Below, one piece after another: positions 47,962-58,259 of a stretch of 64,000 nt of DNA. A program made the position numbers and the translations under genes. This stretch comes from Ontholestes murinus (Eukaryota > Arthropoda > Insecta > Coleoptera > Staphylinidae), in the NCBI GenBank assembly GCA_963969525.1, contig OZ018397.1, forward strand, positions 53,926,963-53,990,962, given 5' to 3'. The stretch's first letter is position 1; each line of letters opens with the position of its first letter. The notes below the pieces were generated by a model. The model saw only the letters and a list, made by a program, of their open reading frames with translations, searched no databases and was not told the DNA's origin.

Positions 47962-48644
47962 TTTTAAACGGTCGAAGATTATTGATAGAAAATTTCGGTA
48001 CTTGTCCCCAATGTAGTACAAGGATCAGTGTGCTGGAGGAGAAGTCACAAAAAAGCTTTTATGATTCCACTTATGACAAGACATACTCTATGAGGCCAAT
48101 TTCATTTGCCTTCAAACCAAGTCAAGATAATATAATGTCATTACGAGGACATATTAATGGTTTTATTTTAAAGTTATGGCAGTGGTCTGATTACTCCACC
48201 CAAATGAAACGAAATTTGGCATCTAATACCACTGTGAACAAATTTAACATATCAGAGAAAGTGGTGTTGATAACCTTTAATGATACAAACGTGCATGTTA
48301 TAAATGTCAGCTACATACCAATAACCCAACTATGTTATCCTAACCACGAGTGCCAACCTGATCTCACCAACTGCAATGACTCACTGTTGATCAGTGATCT
48401 CGATTTTGACGGTTCCCAGGAATTGATCAGCTACAGTTCTACCTATCAGTGTGCTGACGACTTTAATGAGAAATGCCAGCTTGTTTCCAGCATGGAAGTC
48501 ATTAGGCTCGAAGCTGAACTACCTAAACTTTATGCAAAATGAGTGCTCTTCAAGTTCTGCTTCTTTCTAATTGCGCCTGAATAAGACTTCGTATTTTCTT
48601 ATCAATGAATAAGGTTTTTGTGATTTCACTTTCTCTATGTACAA
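47962..48644 (+). other. 683-bp foreign fragment inserted in the RT gene
   Basis: The pol reading KCAKII ends at 47961 and resumes with CCAATTCACAAAAAGGGG at 48645, exactly where KIIP(I)xKKG is expected, so the boundaries are sharp. No direct repeat flanks the insert, which argues against a simple LINE- or transposase-mediated insertion. Its base composition is less AT-rich than its surroundings and it holds a 186-codon ORF. Confidence 0.75.
47982..48542 (+). CDS. 186-codon ORF of cellular type, FG-GAP-like (captured gene fragment)
   Basis: Open from ATG 47982 to a stop at 48542, with no frame breaks although the host retrotransposon has three. The sequence has the look of a conserved extracellular or luminal protein: several Cys (CPQCS; LCYPNHECQPDLTNC), possible N-glycosylation sites (NTT, NDT, NVS), hydrophobic beta-like strands (VVLITFNDTNVHVINVSYI) and SDLDFDGSQELISY, which fits the DxDxDGxxEL calcium loop of FG-GAP (integrin-alpha-like) propeller repeats. 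It ends with VIRLEAELPKLYAK. There is no signal peptide or membrane segment, so it is part of a larger protein. It may be a fragment of a FAM234/ITFG-type protein, but this assignment is a guess. Whether it is transcribed is unknown. Confidence 0.5.
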   Translation: MIENFGTCPQCSTRISVLEEKSQKSFYDSTYDKTYSMRPISFAFKPSQDNIMSLRGHINGFILKLWQWSDYSTQMKRNLASNTTVNKFNISEKVVLITFNDTNVHVINVSYIPITQLCYPNHECQPDLTNCNDSLLISDLDFDGSQELISYSSTYQCADDFNEKCQLVSSMEVIRLEAELPKLYAK

Positions 48645-50524
48645 CCAATTCACAAAAAGGGGGATACCGGTGACGTAAACAACTATCGACCTATTTCACT
48701 ACTCCCTATAATTTCTAAAATCGTAGAAAATATATTGAAAAATCAAATAGTTCGCCATTTTGACTGTAATCAACTCTTTAGTGCTCATCAATATGGTTTT
48801 AGGTCTTTAGATCAACAACTGACGCAATTTTGTCGTTCGTAGAAATCGTGTCAAATTGCTTTGAAGAAAAACTGTATTGTGCAGGGTCATTCCTTGACAT
48901 GACAAAAGCTTTTGACTGCATACCACACGAATCATTATGTAACAAATTAAGCAAATACGGTTTCTGTTCAAATAGTCTACATCTCTTATCTTCATATTTG
49001 ACAAATAGGGTGCAATCAGTCAAATATGATAACAAAACATCAAACACTTTACCAATAACACATGGTGTTCCTCAGGGATCGATTCTAGGACCAGTGCTGT
49101 TTATAATATATATAAACGATATGCCTGATTATGTTAACTCTAACATAATCTTATTTGCAGATGATACCACTAAGCTAAATATGGCTGACACACACGAGGT
49201 CGTTATTGATGGCTCTAGAAGTACCCTTAACCAAGTTTCAACTTGGTGCAAATCAAACAGTCTAATCCTGAACGACACAAAAACCAAGCAAATCTTATTT
49301 ACACTAAATAAAATAGAAAATACAACAGACACTACTGTAAAGTTCTTAGGAATTCATTTAGATTCCAAACTTAAATGGGACGTCCACGGGGAAAATTTAG
49401 CAAAACAACTATCAAAAAATATATATTGTTTACGTAGTGTGTCATACTACACGAGTTCACCAGATACCTTAAGGGTGGCATACTTTGCACTATGTGAGTC
49501 ACATATTAGGTATGGAATAATAATATGGGGACACTCTGCACCACGCCATAGAATATTCTCCATTCAACGTAGAGCCGTAAGGCTGATTGCTGGAGTAAAA
49601 TATACAGAATATTGTAAAAGTTATTTTATTGAATATAAAATCTTAACTGTACCTTCTATATATATATTGGAATGCCTCATTCATATATAAAAAAAAACAT
49701 ATACCTATATCCAGACCATAACCATCATGATCATAATACGAGACACAAAAATGATATATCAAAATCGAATACGTCTTAAAACTGTGCATGCTGGAACAAA
49801 CTATTACAGCATAAAATTCTTTAATAAATTACCACCTTATATAACTTGTATGCCTTTAAAACAATTTAAACAAACGATTAAAAACTATCTCCTGTCGAAA
49901 GCTTTTTATTCATGGGATGAATTTTTAAATTGTGATTTTAAAGTATAATTTCTTTAGAAATTTATACATTTTATGTTTTTAAATTAGATCTATAATCTTA
50001 ACTTTGAGCTTTGGAGATTTCAATTTTAGGTTTTGACCTGTCAGTTTTAAATTGAGAGTGTTACGTTTTAAGCTTTTATATTTTTAATTTTTAATTCTAG
50101 ATTTTAAGTTTTAATTTTAGTTCCATACCTGTGAGTTTTAAATTGTGAGTGTTAGGTTTTAAGATTTTATATTTTTAATTCTAGATTCTAAGTTTTAGTT
50201 GTAGTTACATAACATATAGAACGAAGTTCTTTTTAATGTATTATCTTACGTATACTGTGTTAGTTGTCCGGCAGATTTTAACATGTTTAGGTTATTTTAT
50301 TTTATCTTATATGTTAATTTTATTACCTCTTAAACCTGTGTTGTCGTTAAATTATATAAGCGTACTCTTTGGGTTTTCTGTTATTAGTTTTAATTAAAAC
50401 TATTTTATTTTCACTATATTGTATTTCAAATATTGACCTGTGTAAGCATATTGTTATTAACACAAATAAAGAATTATTGATTCCAACGCCACCCGGGACT
50501 GCAATAATTGTTGGACAGCCGTTA

Positions 50525-50695
50525 CAATAACAATGTAAATGTAAGTGTAGTTACGTGGAATCTAGGATGCACTGATAAACAAATGATTTCTTGATAGCAA
50601 GAATTGTTTAATAGTGAACGTCAAATAAAATTTGTTAACATGCCAGTAATATTAAGTGTGGAAGAAAAAATAGAAATTGTTTTAATCGTTGGTGA
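50525..50695 (+). repeat. Left terminal inverted repeat, inner part including transposase start
   Basis: Continues the left repeat after the insertion and pairs with 51690-51858. CAATAACAATGTAAATGTAA, TCTAGGATGCACTGATAAAC, GATTTCTTGATAGCAAGAA and GTGAACGTCAAATAAAATT all recur inverted on the right. The repeat runs past the transposase ATG at 50641 and through about 17 codons. Confidence 0.88.
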
Positions 50696-51681
50696 AAATT
50701 ATAAAACTTATCGTAAAGCAGCTGAAATTTTTAATAACAGACATCCAGGGAAAAATATACATCATACATCAGTAATGAGAATTATGGAAAAATTCAAAAC
50801 ATGTGGAGATGTTAAAAATAAATTCACAAACAAACGTCGAAAACCTGTTGCAAGTGAGGAGATGAAGTTAAATGTAATGTTATCTGTAGTGGAAAACCCT
50901 AAATTGTCTCTGCGAGAAAGGGCATCTTCGCTTCCAGATAAAATTGGTAAAGATACAATATCACAAATTTTTAAAGAAAACAAGTTACATCCATATAAAC
51001 CACAATATATCCATACTTTAAAACCTGGGGACTACGACAGACGACTAGATTTTTGTTTTCTTTTTCAAGGAAATCTAGAAGACGATCCTTTTTTTTGCTA
51101 GGAAAATAATGTTTTCTGACGAAGCTACATTTACAGTGTCTTCGCAAAATTTTCGATGGTGGTCTGACTCCAATCCTCACTTTACGATTCAAACTCGCAA
51201 TCAATATTTTTTTAAAACTAACGTTTGGTGCGCCATTTACAAGGATAAAATAATTGGCCCTTTTTTCTTTCGACAATCTATGACTTCTCAACGATATCTA
51301 AATTTGTTACAAAATCAGTTGCATGATTTTCTTCGTGACCTTCCAAGACATGAACGGCAACAGGTATGGTACCAGCAGGACGGTGCAACATGCCATAGTA
51401 CGATGGAAGTAAGGCAATATCTTGAAAATATCTTTTATGAAAGGTTAATTCATAGATATTCCGATATTTCTTGGCCAGCTAGGTCGCCAGATTTAACCCC
51501 ATTAGATTTTTTCTTATAGGGTTACTTAAAAGAAAAGGTATATCAACACAGACCATTTGCAGACGTAGATCATTTGGAAACAATTATTATGGAAACAATT
51601 CAGGGTATAACTCCGAATATAATTAGAAATGTTTTGAGGGAATTTTCTTCTAGAATTGATAATTATTGTAAAATAAAATAA
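50641..51681 (+). pseudogene. Tc1/mariner-superfamily transposase (DD41D), one frameshift and one stop
   Basis: Would cut the element at its inverted repeats and insert it at TA. Start MPVILSVEEK at 50641. The N-terminal helix-turn-helix (KAAEIFNNRHPGKNIHHTSV) resembles the DUF4817 type common in insect elements, followed by a second DNA-binding segment (LSLRERASSLPDKIGKDTI). The catalytic DDE/D residues lie in MFSDEATF (51109 onward), WYQQDGATCH and SPDLTPLDFFL; 41 residues separate the second and third Asp, hence DD41D. Total length would be about 347 residues, normal for the family. A one-base shift in the T8 run near 51090 separates the two halves, and the Trp codon expected after PLDFFL is TAG (51517-51519). 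The frame then continues as GYLKEKVYQHRPFAD to 51681. Confidence 0.85.
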
Positions 51682-51689
51682 TTTTGTTA

Positions 51690-52166
51690 TGTATCAACGA
51701 GTAAAAGAATTGCTACTTTTTCTTCCACACTCAATACCGGCATGTTAACAAATTTTATTTGACGTTCACTGTCAAACAATTCTTGCTATCAAGAAATCAT
51801 TTGTTTATCAGTGCATCCTAGATTTCACGTAACTACACTTACATTTGCATTGTTATTGTAGATAAAAAAAAGAAAATAAGTTTTTTTCCATGTAATTGTA
51901 TATAATTGCATATTAAAACATAGTTCTTCATTCCGAACAACTTTTCATAATTATAATTTTCGATATTATCACAAATAAAGATATTTTACTCTTGAGAAGA
52001 ATTCATATTTTTTGACATTACTCGTATACTGCTTAAAAAAATTAATATCTGATGATTGTATTTTAAGTTCTGGATCAAGCAGAACTTTTTATAAAGAATA
52101 ACTTTTTTTCGTAAAATTAATAATAAAAAAGTTTTCCGTATGGTGCGAACTTAAGCAGACACACTG
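51690..52166 (-). repeat. Right terminal inverted repeat
   Basis: Reverse complement of the left repeat. It contains, on the minus strand from 51743, a duplicate of the transposase start reading MPVLSVEEKVAILLLVDT and then a stop (left: MPVILSVEEKIEIVLIVGE). It begins only about 10 bp after the transposase stop codon at 51681, so the element has almost no spacer between gene and repeat. Confidence 0.88.
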
Positions 52167-52168
52167 TA

Positions 52169-52300
52169 TATTTGACTTTAGTCAAGGTGTACCTAAAGTC
52201 TTTAGTCACGGTGTGCCTAAAGTCTTTAGACAAAGTGTGCCTAAAGTCTTTAGTCACGGTATGCCTAATATACCTAAAGTCTTTAGTCACGTTGGCAACA
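52169..52300 (+). repeat. 24-bp minisatellite next to the transposon end
   Basis: Unit CCTAAAGTCTTTAGTCACGG and TGTG. CCTAAAG occurs at 52192, 52216, 52240 and 52273, with a variant CCTAATA at 52264. Each unit contains the palindrome CTAAAGtCTTTAG. The array starts within a few bases of the mariner-type element's right end. Confidence 0.88.
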
Positions 52301-52559
52301 ATTTAAATATGTATTTCATTTTGTTAAAGGCATTGTATTTCAGAATGTGGTGACCCATAGTATGAATCATTTTATAAGCGTCCGTGATAATTATATCGCA
52401 ATAAACAAACGATCTAGTACAATAAATTACAAGTATGACGCTCGTTATAAAAAAATCCCATAAACAGAAGTTTACAGCAAAAATAAATAAGCAGAGTGTG
52501 AGCCGTGAAAAAAGTAAACGAGTCCCTAATACAGCATAAAATACCATTACGCAAATTGT

Positions 52560-53000
52560 AAAATCATATTTTTATTGGCAGCGTAATTTACGGCGGGGGC
52601 CAGCTGCGCGCGGCCGCCATAAAATTCGGAAACGGACGAGGGGGCCCACGTATTTACCGGTGGTAATACAGTTGGCCGACGCATTTTTTCCATTCCGCGC
52701 GGCGTTCGTATAAAGTTCCGCGTCTCGGTGCGGAGTGCGAGGCGATAGCATCTGCGGAGGATCCTCCTTGTGTACTTTATCCTGGATCGAAACACACCTT
52801 ACAGCTTGTAATATGGAGGGTGCTCCGCGGGCGCACGGGGCCATAAATTACGTTCGCGTCGGCCCGTGGAATGCCTCGAGAGATGGGCGCGGGCGCGGAC
52901 CGAGGCAGGGGCGTAGGGTGGCCGCGTTTCTATGTGTGGGGGTATGTGCGACTTTCAACTATCACCAAGATCGAGATCTAATTGTAAATGTAATTTTCGG
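52560..53000. other. GC-rich island
   Basis: The most GC-rich sequence in the window (GGCCAGCTGCGCGCGGCCGC; GGGCGCGGGCGCGGACCG), with many CpG. Four overlapping frames of 80-93 codons on both strands reflect low stop density. None has recognisable protein features. It may be a CpG-type regulatory island or an old first exon. It directly precedes the 173-bp satellite. Confidence 0.4.
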
Positions 53001-53136
53001 TATAACAACGTCCTAATCAAGTATGACAGAAAAAACGCTTACTGTGGGTCAGTTCTTGGATACTGCATAAAGAGAAGAAAAATTCCTCATCAAACACAAG
53101 GGTGTGGGTGGAAATTATGTTGGAAACCTTTCTTTC

Positions 53137-56100
53137 GTAATTTGAAAAGTTCTAAAACTGATTCTAGCCAAAGAATTTACTTCCAAATCAGTAGGAGCAC
53201 TTAGAATACATGTATTTTGAACATATATTAAAACAAATAATGTAGCTCAAGCGAAAACAAAATAGCGACATTTCAAACTCAAATTACATTTTAGCTAAAA
53301 TTGCATTTCATAATTTGAAAAATTATACAATCAATTCTGGATAAAGAATTTACTTCCAAATCAGTATGAACACCTAGAATACATGTATTTTTTACATACC
53401 TTAAAATAAATAATGTAGCTGAAGCGGAAACAATATGGCGACATTTTAAACTTCAATTGCATTTTAACTAAAATTACATATCGTAATTTGAAAAATTCTA
53501 AAACTGATTCTGATCAAAGAATTTACTTGCAAATCAGTAAAAACACCTAGAATACATGTATTTTTAACATATCTTAAAACAAATAATGTAGCTAAAGCGA
53601 AAACAAAATGGCGACATTTTAAACTTCAATAACATTTTACCTAAAATTGCATGTCGTAATTTGAAAAATTCTAAAACTGATTCTGGGCAAATAATTTACT
53701 TGCAAATCAATAGAAGCACCTATAATACATTTATTTTTAACATATCTAAAAATAAATAATGTAACTGAAGCGAAAAAAAAATGGCGACTTTTTAAACTTC
53801 AATTACATTTTAACTAAAATTGCATTTCGTAATTTGAAAAATTCTAAAACTGATTCTGGCCAAAGAATTTACTCACAAATTAGTAAGAGCACCTAGAATA
53901 CATGTATTTTTAAGATATCTTAAAACAAATAATGTAACTCAAGCGAAAACAAAATGGCGACATTTCAAACTTCAATTACATTTGAACTAAAATTGCATTT
54001 CGTAATTTAAAAAAAATTAAAACTAATTCTGAACAAAGAATTTACTTCCAAATATTTAGGAGCACCTAGAATACATTTATTTTTATCATATTTCAAAATA
54101 AATAATGTAACTCAAGTGAAAACAAAATGGCGACATATTAAACTTCAATTACATTTTAGCTAAAATTGCATACCGTAATTTGAAAATTTCTAAAACTAGT
54201 TCTGGCCACACAATTTACTTCCAAATCAGTAACAGCATCTAGAATACATGTATTTTTAGCATATCTTAAAACAAATAATATAGCTCAAGCAAAAACAAAA
54301 TGGCAATATTTTAAACTTCAATTACATTTTACCTAAACTTGCATTTCGTAATTTGAAAAACTCTAAAACTGTTTTTGGCCAAATAAATTACTTCCAAATG
54401 AGTAGGAATATCTAGAAAACACTTATTTTTAACACACCTTAAAATAAATGATGTCTCTCAAGGGAAAACAAAATGGCGACAATTTAAACTTCAATTATAA
54501 TTTAACTAAAATTGCATATTGTATTTTGAAAAATTTTAAAACTGATTCTAGCCTAAGGATTTACTTCCAACTCAGTAGAAGTAGCTAGAATATATGTATT
54601 TTTAACATACCTTAAAATAAATAATTTAGCTCGAGGGAAAACAAAATGGCGATATTTTAAACTTCAATTACGTTTTAACTAAAATTGCATATTGTATTTT
54701 GAGAAATTCTAAAACTGTTTCTGGACAAACAATTTACTTCCAAATCAGGAGAAGCATCTAGAATACATGTATTTTTAGCATATCTTAAAATAAATAATGT
54801 AGCTCAAGTAGAAACAAAATGGCGGCTTTTCAAACTTCAATAACATTTTAGCTAAAATTGCATTTCATAATTTGAAAAATTCTACAATCAATTCTGGACA
54901 AAGAATTAATGAGTAGAAGTACCTAGAATACATGTATTTTTAACATATCGTAAAATAAATAATGTAACTCAAGCGAAAACAAAATGGCTACCTTTCAAAC
55001 TTCACCTACATTTTACCTAAAATTGCATTTCGTAATTTGAAAAATTCTAAAACTGTTTGCGGCCAAATAATTTACTTCCAAATGAGTAGGACTATCTAGA
55101 AAACACTTATTTTTAACATATCTTAAAATAAATGATGTCTCTCAAGGGAAAACAAAATGGAGGCATTTTAAACTTCAATTGCATTTTAACTAAAATTACA
55201 TTTCGTAATTTGAAAAAATTTAAAACTGATTCTGGATAAACAATTTACTTCCAAATTAGTACAAGCATCTAGAATATATGTATTTAAGGCATATCTTAGA
55301 ATAAATAATGTAACTCAAGTCAAAACAAAATGGCGGCATTTCAAAATTCAATAACATTTTAGCTAAAATTGCATTACGTAATTTGAAAAATTCTAAAACT
55401 GATTCTGGACTAAGATATTACTTGCAAATCAGTAGGAGCATCTAGAATACATGTATTTTTAACATATCTTAAAATAAATAATATAGCTCAAGTCAAAACA
55501 AAATGGCGGCATTTTTAACTACAATTGCATTTTAACTAAAATTACATTTCGTAATTTGAAAAATTTTAAAACTGATTCTGGACAAACAATTTACTTCCAA
55601 ATTAGTACAAGCATCTAGAATATATGTATTTAAGGCATATCTTAGAATAAATAATGTAACTCAAGTCAAAACAAAATGGCGGCATTTCAAAATTCAATAA
55701 CATTTTAACTAAAATTGCATTACGTAATTTGAAAAATTCTAAAACTGATTCTGGAATAAGATATTACTTGCAAATCAGTAGAAGTACCTAGAATACATGT
55801 ATCTTTAACATATCTTAAAATAAATAATGTAGCTCAAGGGGAAACAAAATGGAGACATTTTAAACTTCAATTGCATTTTAATTAAAATTGCATTTCGTAA
55901 TTTGAAAAATTCTAAAAGTGATTCTGGACAAACAATTTACTTCCAAATCAGGAGAAGCATCTAGAATACATGTATTTTTAGCATATCTTAAAATAAATAA
56001 TGTAGCTCAAGTGGAAACAAAATGGCGGCATTTTAAACTTCAATAACATTTTACCTAAAATTGCATTTCGTAATTTGAAAAACTCTAAAACTGATTCTGG

Positions 56101-58212
56101 ACAAAGAATTTACTTCCCAATCAGTAGAAGTACCTAGAATACATGTATTTTTAACATATCTTAAAATAAATAATGGAACTCAAGCGAAAACAAAATGGCT
56201 ACATTTTAAACTACAATAACATTTGACCTAAAATTGCATTTCGTAATTTGAAAAGTTCTAAAACTGATTCTGGCCAAAGAATTTACTTCCAAATCAGTAG
56301 GAGCACCTAGAATACATGTATTTTTAAGATATCTTAAAACAAATAATGTAACTCAAGCGAAAACAAAATGGCGACATTTCAAACTTCAATTACATTTGAA
56401 CTAAAATTGCATTTCGTAATTTAAAAAAAAAATAAAACTAATTCTGAACAAAGAATTTACTTCCAAATATTTAGGAGCACCTAGAATACATTTATTTTTA
56501 TCATATTTCAAAATAAATAATGTAACTCAAGTGAAAACAAAATGGCGACATATTAAACTTCAATTACATTTTACCTAAACTTGCATTTCGTAATTTGAAA
56601 AACTCTAAAACTGTTTTCGGCCAAATAAATTACTTCCAAATGAGTAGGATATCTAGAAAACACTTATTTTTAACACACCTTAGAATTAATGATATCTCTC
56701 AAGGGAAAACAAAATGGCGACAATTTAAACTTCAATTATAATTTAACTAAAATTGCATATTGTATTTTGAAAAATTTTAAAACTGATTCTAGCCTAAGGA
56801 TTTACTTCCAACTCAGTAGAAGTAGCTAGAATATATGTATTTTTAACATACCTTAAAATAAATAATTTAGCTCGAGGGAAAACAAAATGGCGATATTTTA
56901 AACTTCAATTACGTTTTAACTAAAATTGCATATTGTATTTTGAGAAATTCTAAAACTGATTCTGGACAAACAATTTACTTCCAAATCAGGAGAAGCATCT
57001 AGAATACATGTATTTTTAGCATATCTTAAAATAAATAATGTAGCTCAAGTCGAAACAAAATGGCGGCATTTCAAACTTCAATAAAATTTTAGCTAAAATT
57101 GCATTTCATAATTTGAAAAATTCTACAATCAATTCTGGACAAAGAATTCATGAGTAGAAGTACCTTGAATACATGTATTTTTAACATATCGTAAAATAAA
57201 TAATGTAACTCAAGCGAAAACAAAATGGCTACCTATCAAACTTCACCTACATTTTACCTAAAATTGCATTTCGTAATTTGAAAAACTCTAAAACTGTTTG
57301 CGGCCAAATAGTTTACTTCCAAATGAGTAGGAATATCTAGAAAACACTTATTTTTAACATATCTTAAAATAAATGATGTCTCTCAAGGGAAAACAAAATG
57401 GCGACAATTTAAACTTCAATTATAATTTAACTAAAATTGCATATTGTATTTTGAAAAATTGTAAAACTGATTCTAGTCAAAGGATTTACTTCCAAGACAG
57501 TAGAAGTAGCTAGAATATATGTATTTTTAACATACCTTAAAATAAATAATTTAGCTCGAGGGAAAACAAAATGGCGATATTTTAAACTTCAATTACGTTT
57601 TAACTAAAATTGCATATTGTATTTTGAGAAATTCTAAAACTGATTCTGGACAAACAATTTACTTCCAAATCAGGAGAAGCATCTAGAATACATGTATTTT
57701 TAGCATATCTTAAAATAAATAATGTAGCTCAAGTCGAAACAAAATGGCGGCATTTCAAACTTCAATAACATATTAGCTAAAATTGCATTTCATAATTTGA
57801 AAAATTCTACAATCAATTCTGGCCAAAGAATTTACTTCCAAATCAGTAGAAGCACCTCGAATACATGAGTTTTTAACATACCTTGAAATAAATCATGTAG
57901 CTTAGGGGAAAACAAATTGGCGACATTTCAAACTTCAGTTAAATTTTACCTAAAATTGCATATAGTATTTTGAAAAATTCTAAAACTGATTCTGGCCAAA
58001 GAATTTACTTCCAAATCAGTAGGCGTACCTATAATACATTTGTTTTTAACATATCTGAAAAAGAGTAATGTAGCTTAAGGGAAAACAAAATGACGACATT
58101 TGAAACTTCAATTATATTTTAACTAAAATTGCATATTGTATTTTGAAAAATTTTAAAACTGATTCTGGACAAAGAATTTACTTCCAAATCAGTAGAAGCA
58201 CCTAGAATACAT
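53137..58212 (+). repeat. 173-bp satellite, about 29 monomers
   Basis: GTAATTTGAAAAATTCTAAA recurs at 53137, 53310, 53483, 53656, 53829, 54002, 54175 and 54348, a constant 173 bp, and so on to about 58212. Each monomer reads CTGATTCTGGCCAAAGAATT, ACTTCCAAATCAGTAG, ACCTAGAATACATGTATTTT, TTAAAATAAATAATGTAGCT, CAAGCGAAAACAAAATGGCG, CATTTCAAACTTCAATTACA, TTTTAACTAAAATTGCATTT. Copies are about 80-95 % alike by eye. Blocks of several monomers recur (for example 53930-54160 at about 56340-56570), so higher-order repeats exist. No coding. Confidence 0.96.
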
Positions 58213-58259
58213 CTACTTTTTATTTGCCACAATAGTGACCCAAAATAGAGAAACTTAAA

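Larger units (their letters stand above)
47211..49948 (+). pseudogene. Non-LTR retrotransposon pol (linker, reverse transcriptase, C-terminus), broken
   Basis: The enzyme would copy the element's RNA at a nicked genomic target. 47211 to about 47868 encodes the linker (RIHWFNEDIRNMRETL; FNSYFANIANELLKDLP). A frameshift near 47868 continues as LINGIIRTGIFPDALKCAKI up to the insertion at 47962. RT resumes at about 48647 (HKKGDTGDVNNYRPISLLPI; HQYGFRS), shifts frame near 48807, and runs open at 48830-49690: FLDMTKAFDCIPHE, GVPQGSILGPVLFIIYIND, and catalytic FADD in IILFADDTTKL near 49150. The thumb follows (FLGIHLDSKLKWD). A third shift near 49690 leads to HDHNTRHKNDI and NYYSIKFFNKLPPYI, the usual C-terminus of this clade, ending at 49948. 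Three frameshifts and the large insert make it inactive, but the RT block is well preserved, so decay is recent. Confidence 0.88.
47207..50477 (+). mobile_element. 5'-truncated Jockey/CR1-like non-LTR retrotransposon
   Basis: Begins inside the pol linker (no endonuclease, no ORF1). It carries the RT and a C-terminal region, then about 530 bp of AT-rich 3' sequence ending GTTATTAACACAAATAAAGA, just before the right TIR of the surrounding element. It was interrupted by a 683-bp cellular-looking fragment at 47962-48644. Confidence 0.85.
47029..50522 (+). mobile_element. 3.49-kb chimeric element with 45-bp TIRs and TA target duplication
   Basis: It starts ACGGGTGTCCAACAATTATT and ends AATAATTGTTGGACAGCCGT. 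The 45-bp ends (47029-47073 and 50478-50522) match at 43 of 45 positions. It is flanked by TA on both sides (47027-47028 and 50523-50524), and the intact right TIR of the host element shows the uninterrupted site as ATCTACAATAAC. TA duplication plus such ends fit Tc1/mariner transposition. No transposase is present: the interior is a foldback, a truncated non-LTR pol gene and a cellular-looking ORF. It must have moved with a transposase supplied from elsewhere. Confidence 0.85.
46724..52166 (+). mobile_element. Tc1/mariner-superfamily element (DD41D) with very long TIRs, interrupted
   Basis: The ends are inverted repeats: 46728 reads GTGTCTGCTTAAGTTCGCAC and the right end reads GTGCGAACTTAAGCAGACAC, followed by ACTG and TA. 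Pairing continues inward for about 475 bp per side. Inside is one transposase gene (50641-51681). A 3,494-bp insertion (47029-50522) splits the left repeat; without it the element is about 1.95 kb, so the two inverted repeats make up about half of it. A TA follows the right end (52167-52168); the left TA is not clear (AA), so one target duplication may be mutated. The transposase is broken, so the copy is not autonomous. Confidence 0.85.

Noticed and set aside
47962..48644. Fragment as a spliced exon of a host gene spanning the transposon nest
   Set aside because: No convincing splice acceptor with a pyrimidine tract before the ORF or donor after it could be seen, and the flanks are exact RT codons. 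Kept as an inserted fragment.
50604..50640. Upstream ATG at 50604 as the transposase start
   Set aside because: The ATG at 50641 (MPVILSVEEK) matches the duplicated start in the right inverted repeat and the usual start of the family. The extra 12 residues have no counterpart.
52547..53204. Several frames of 82-93 codons on both strands
   Set aside because: They overlap each other in the most GC-rich part of the window and show no conserved motif. Treated as low stop density.
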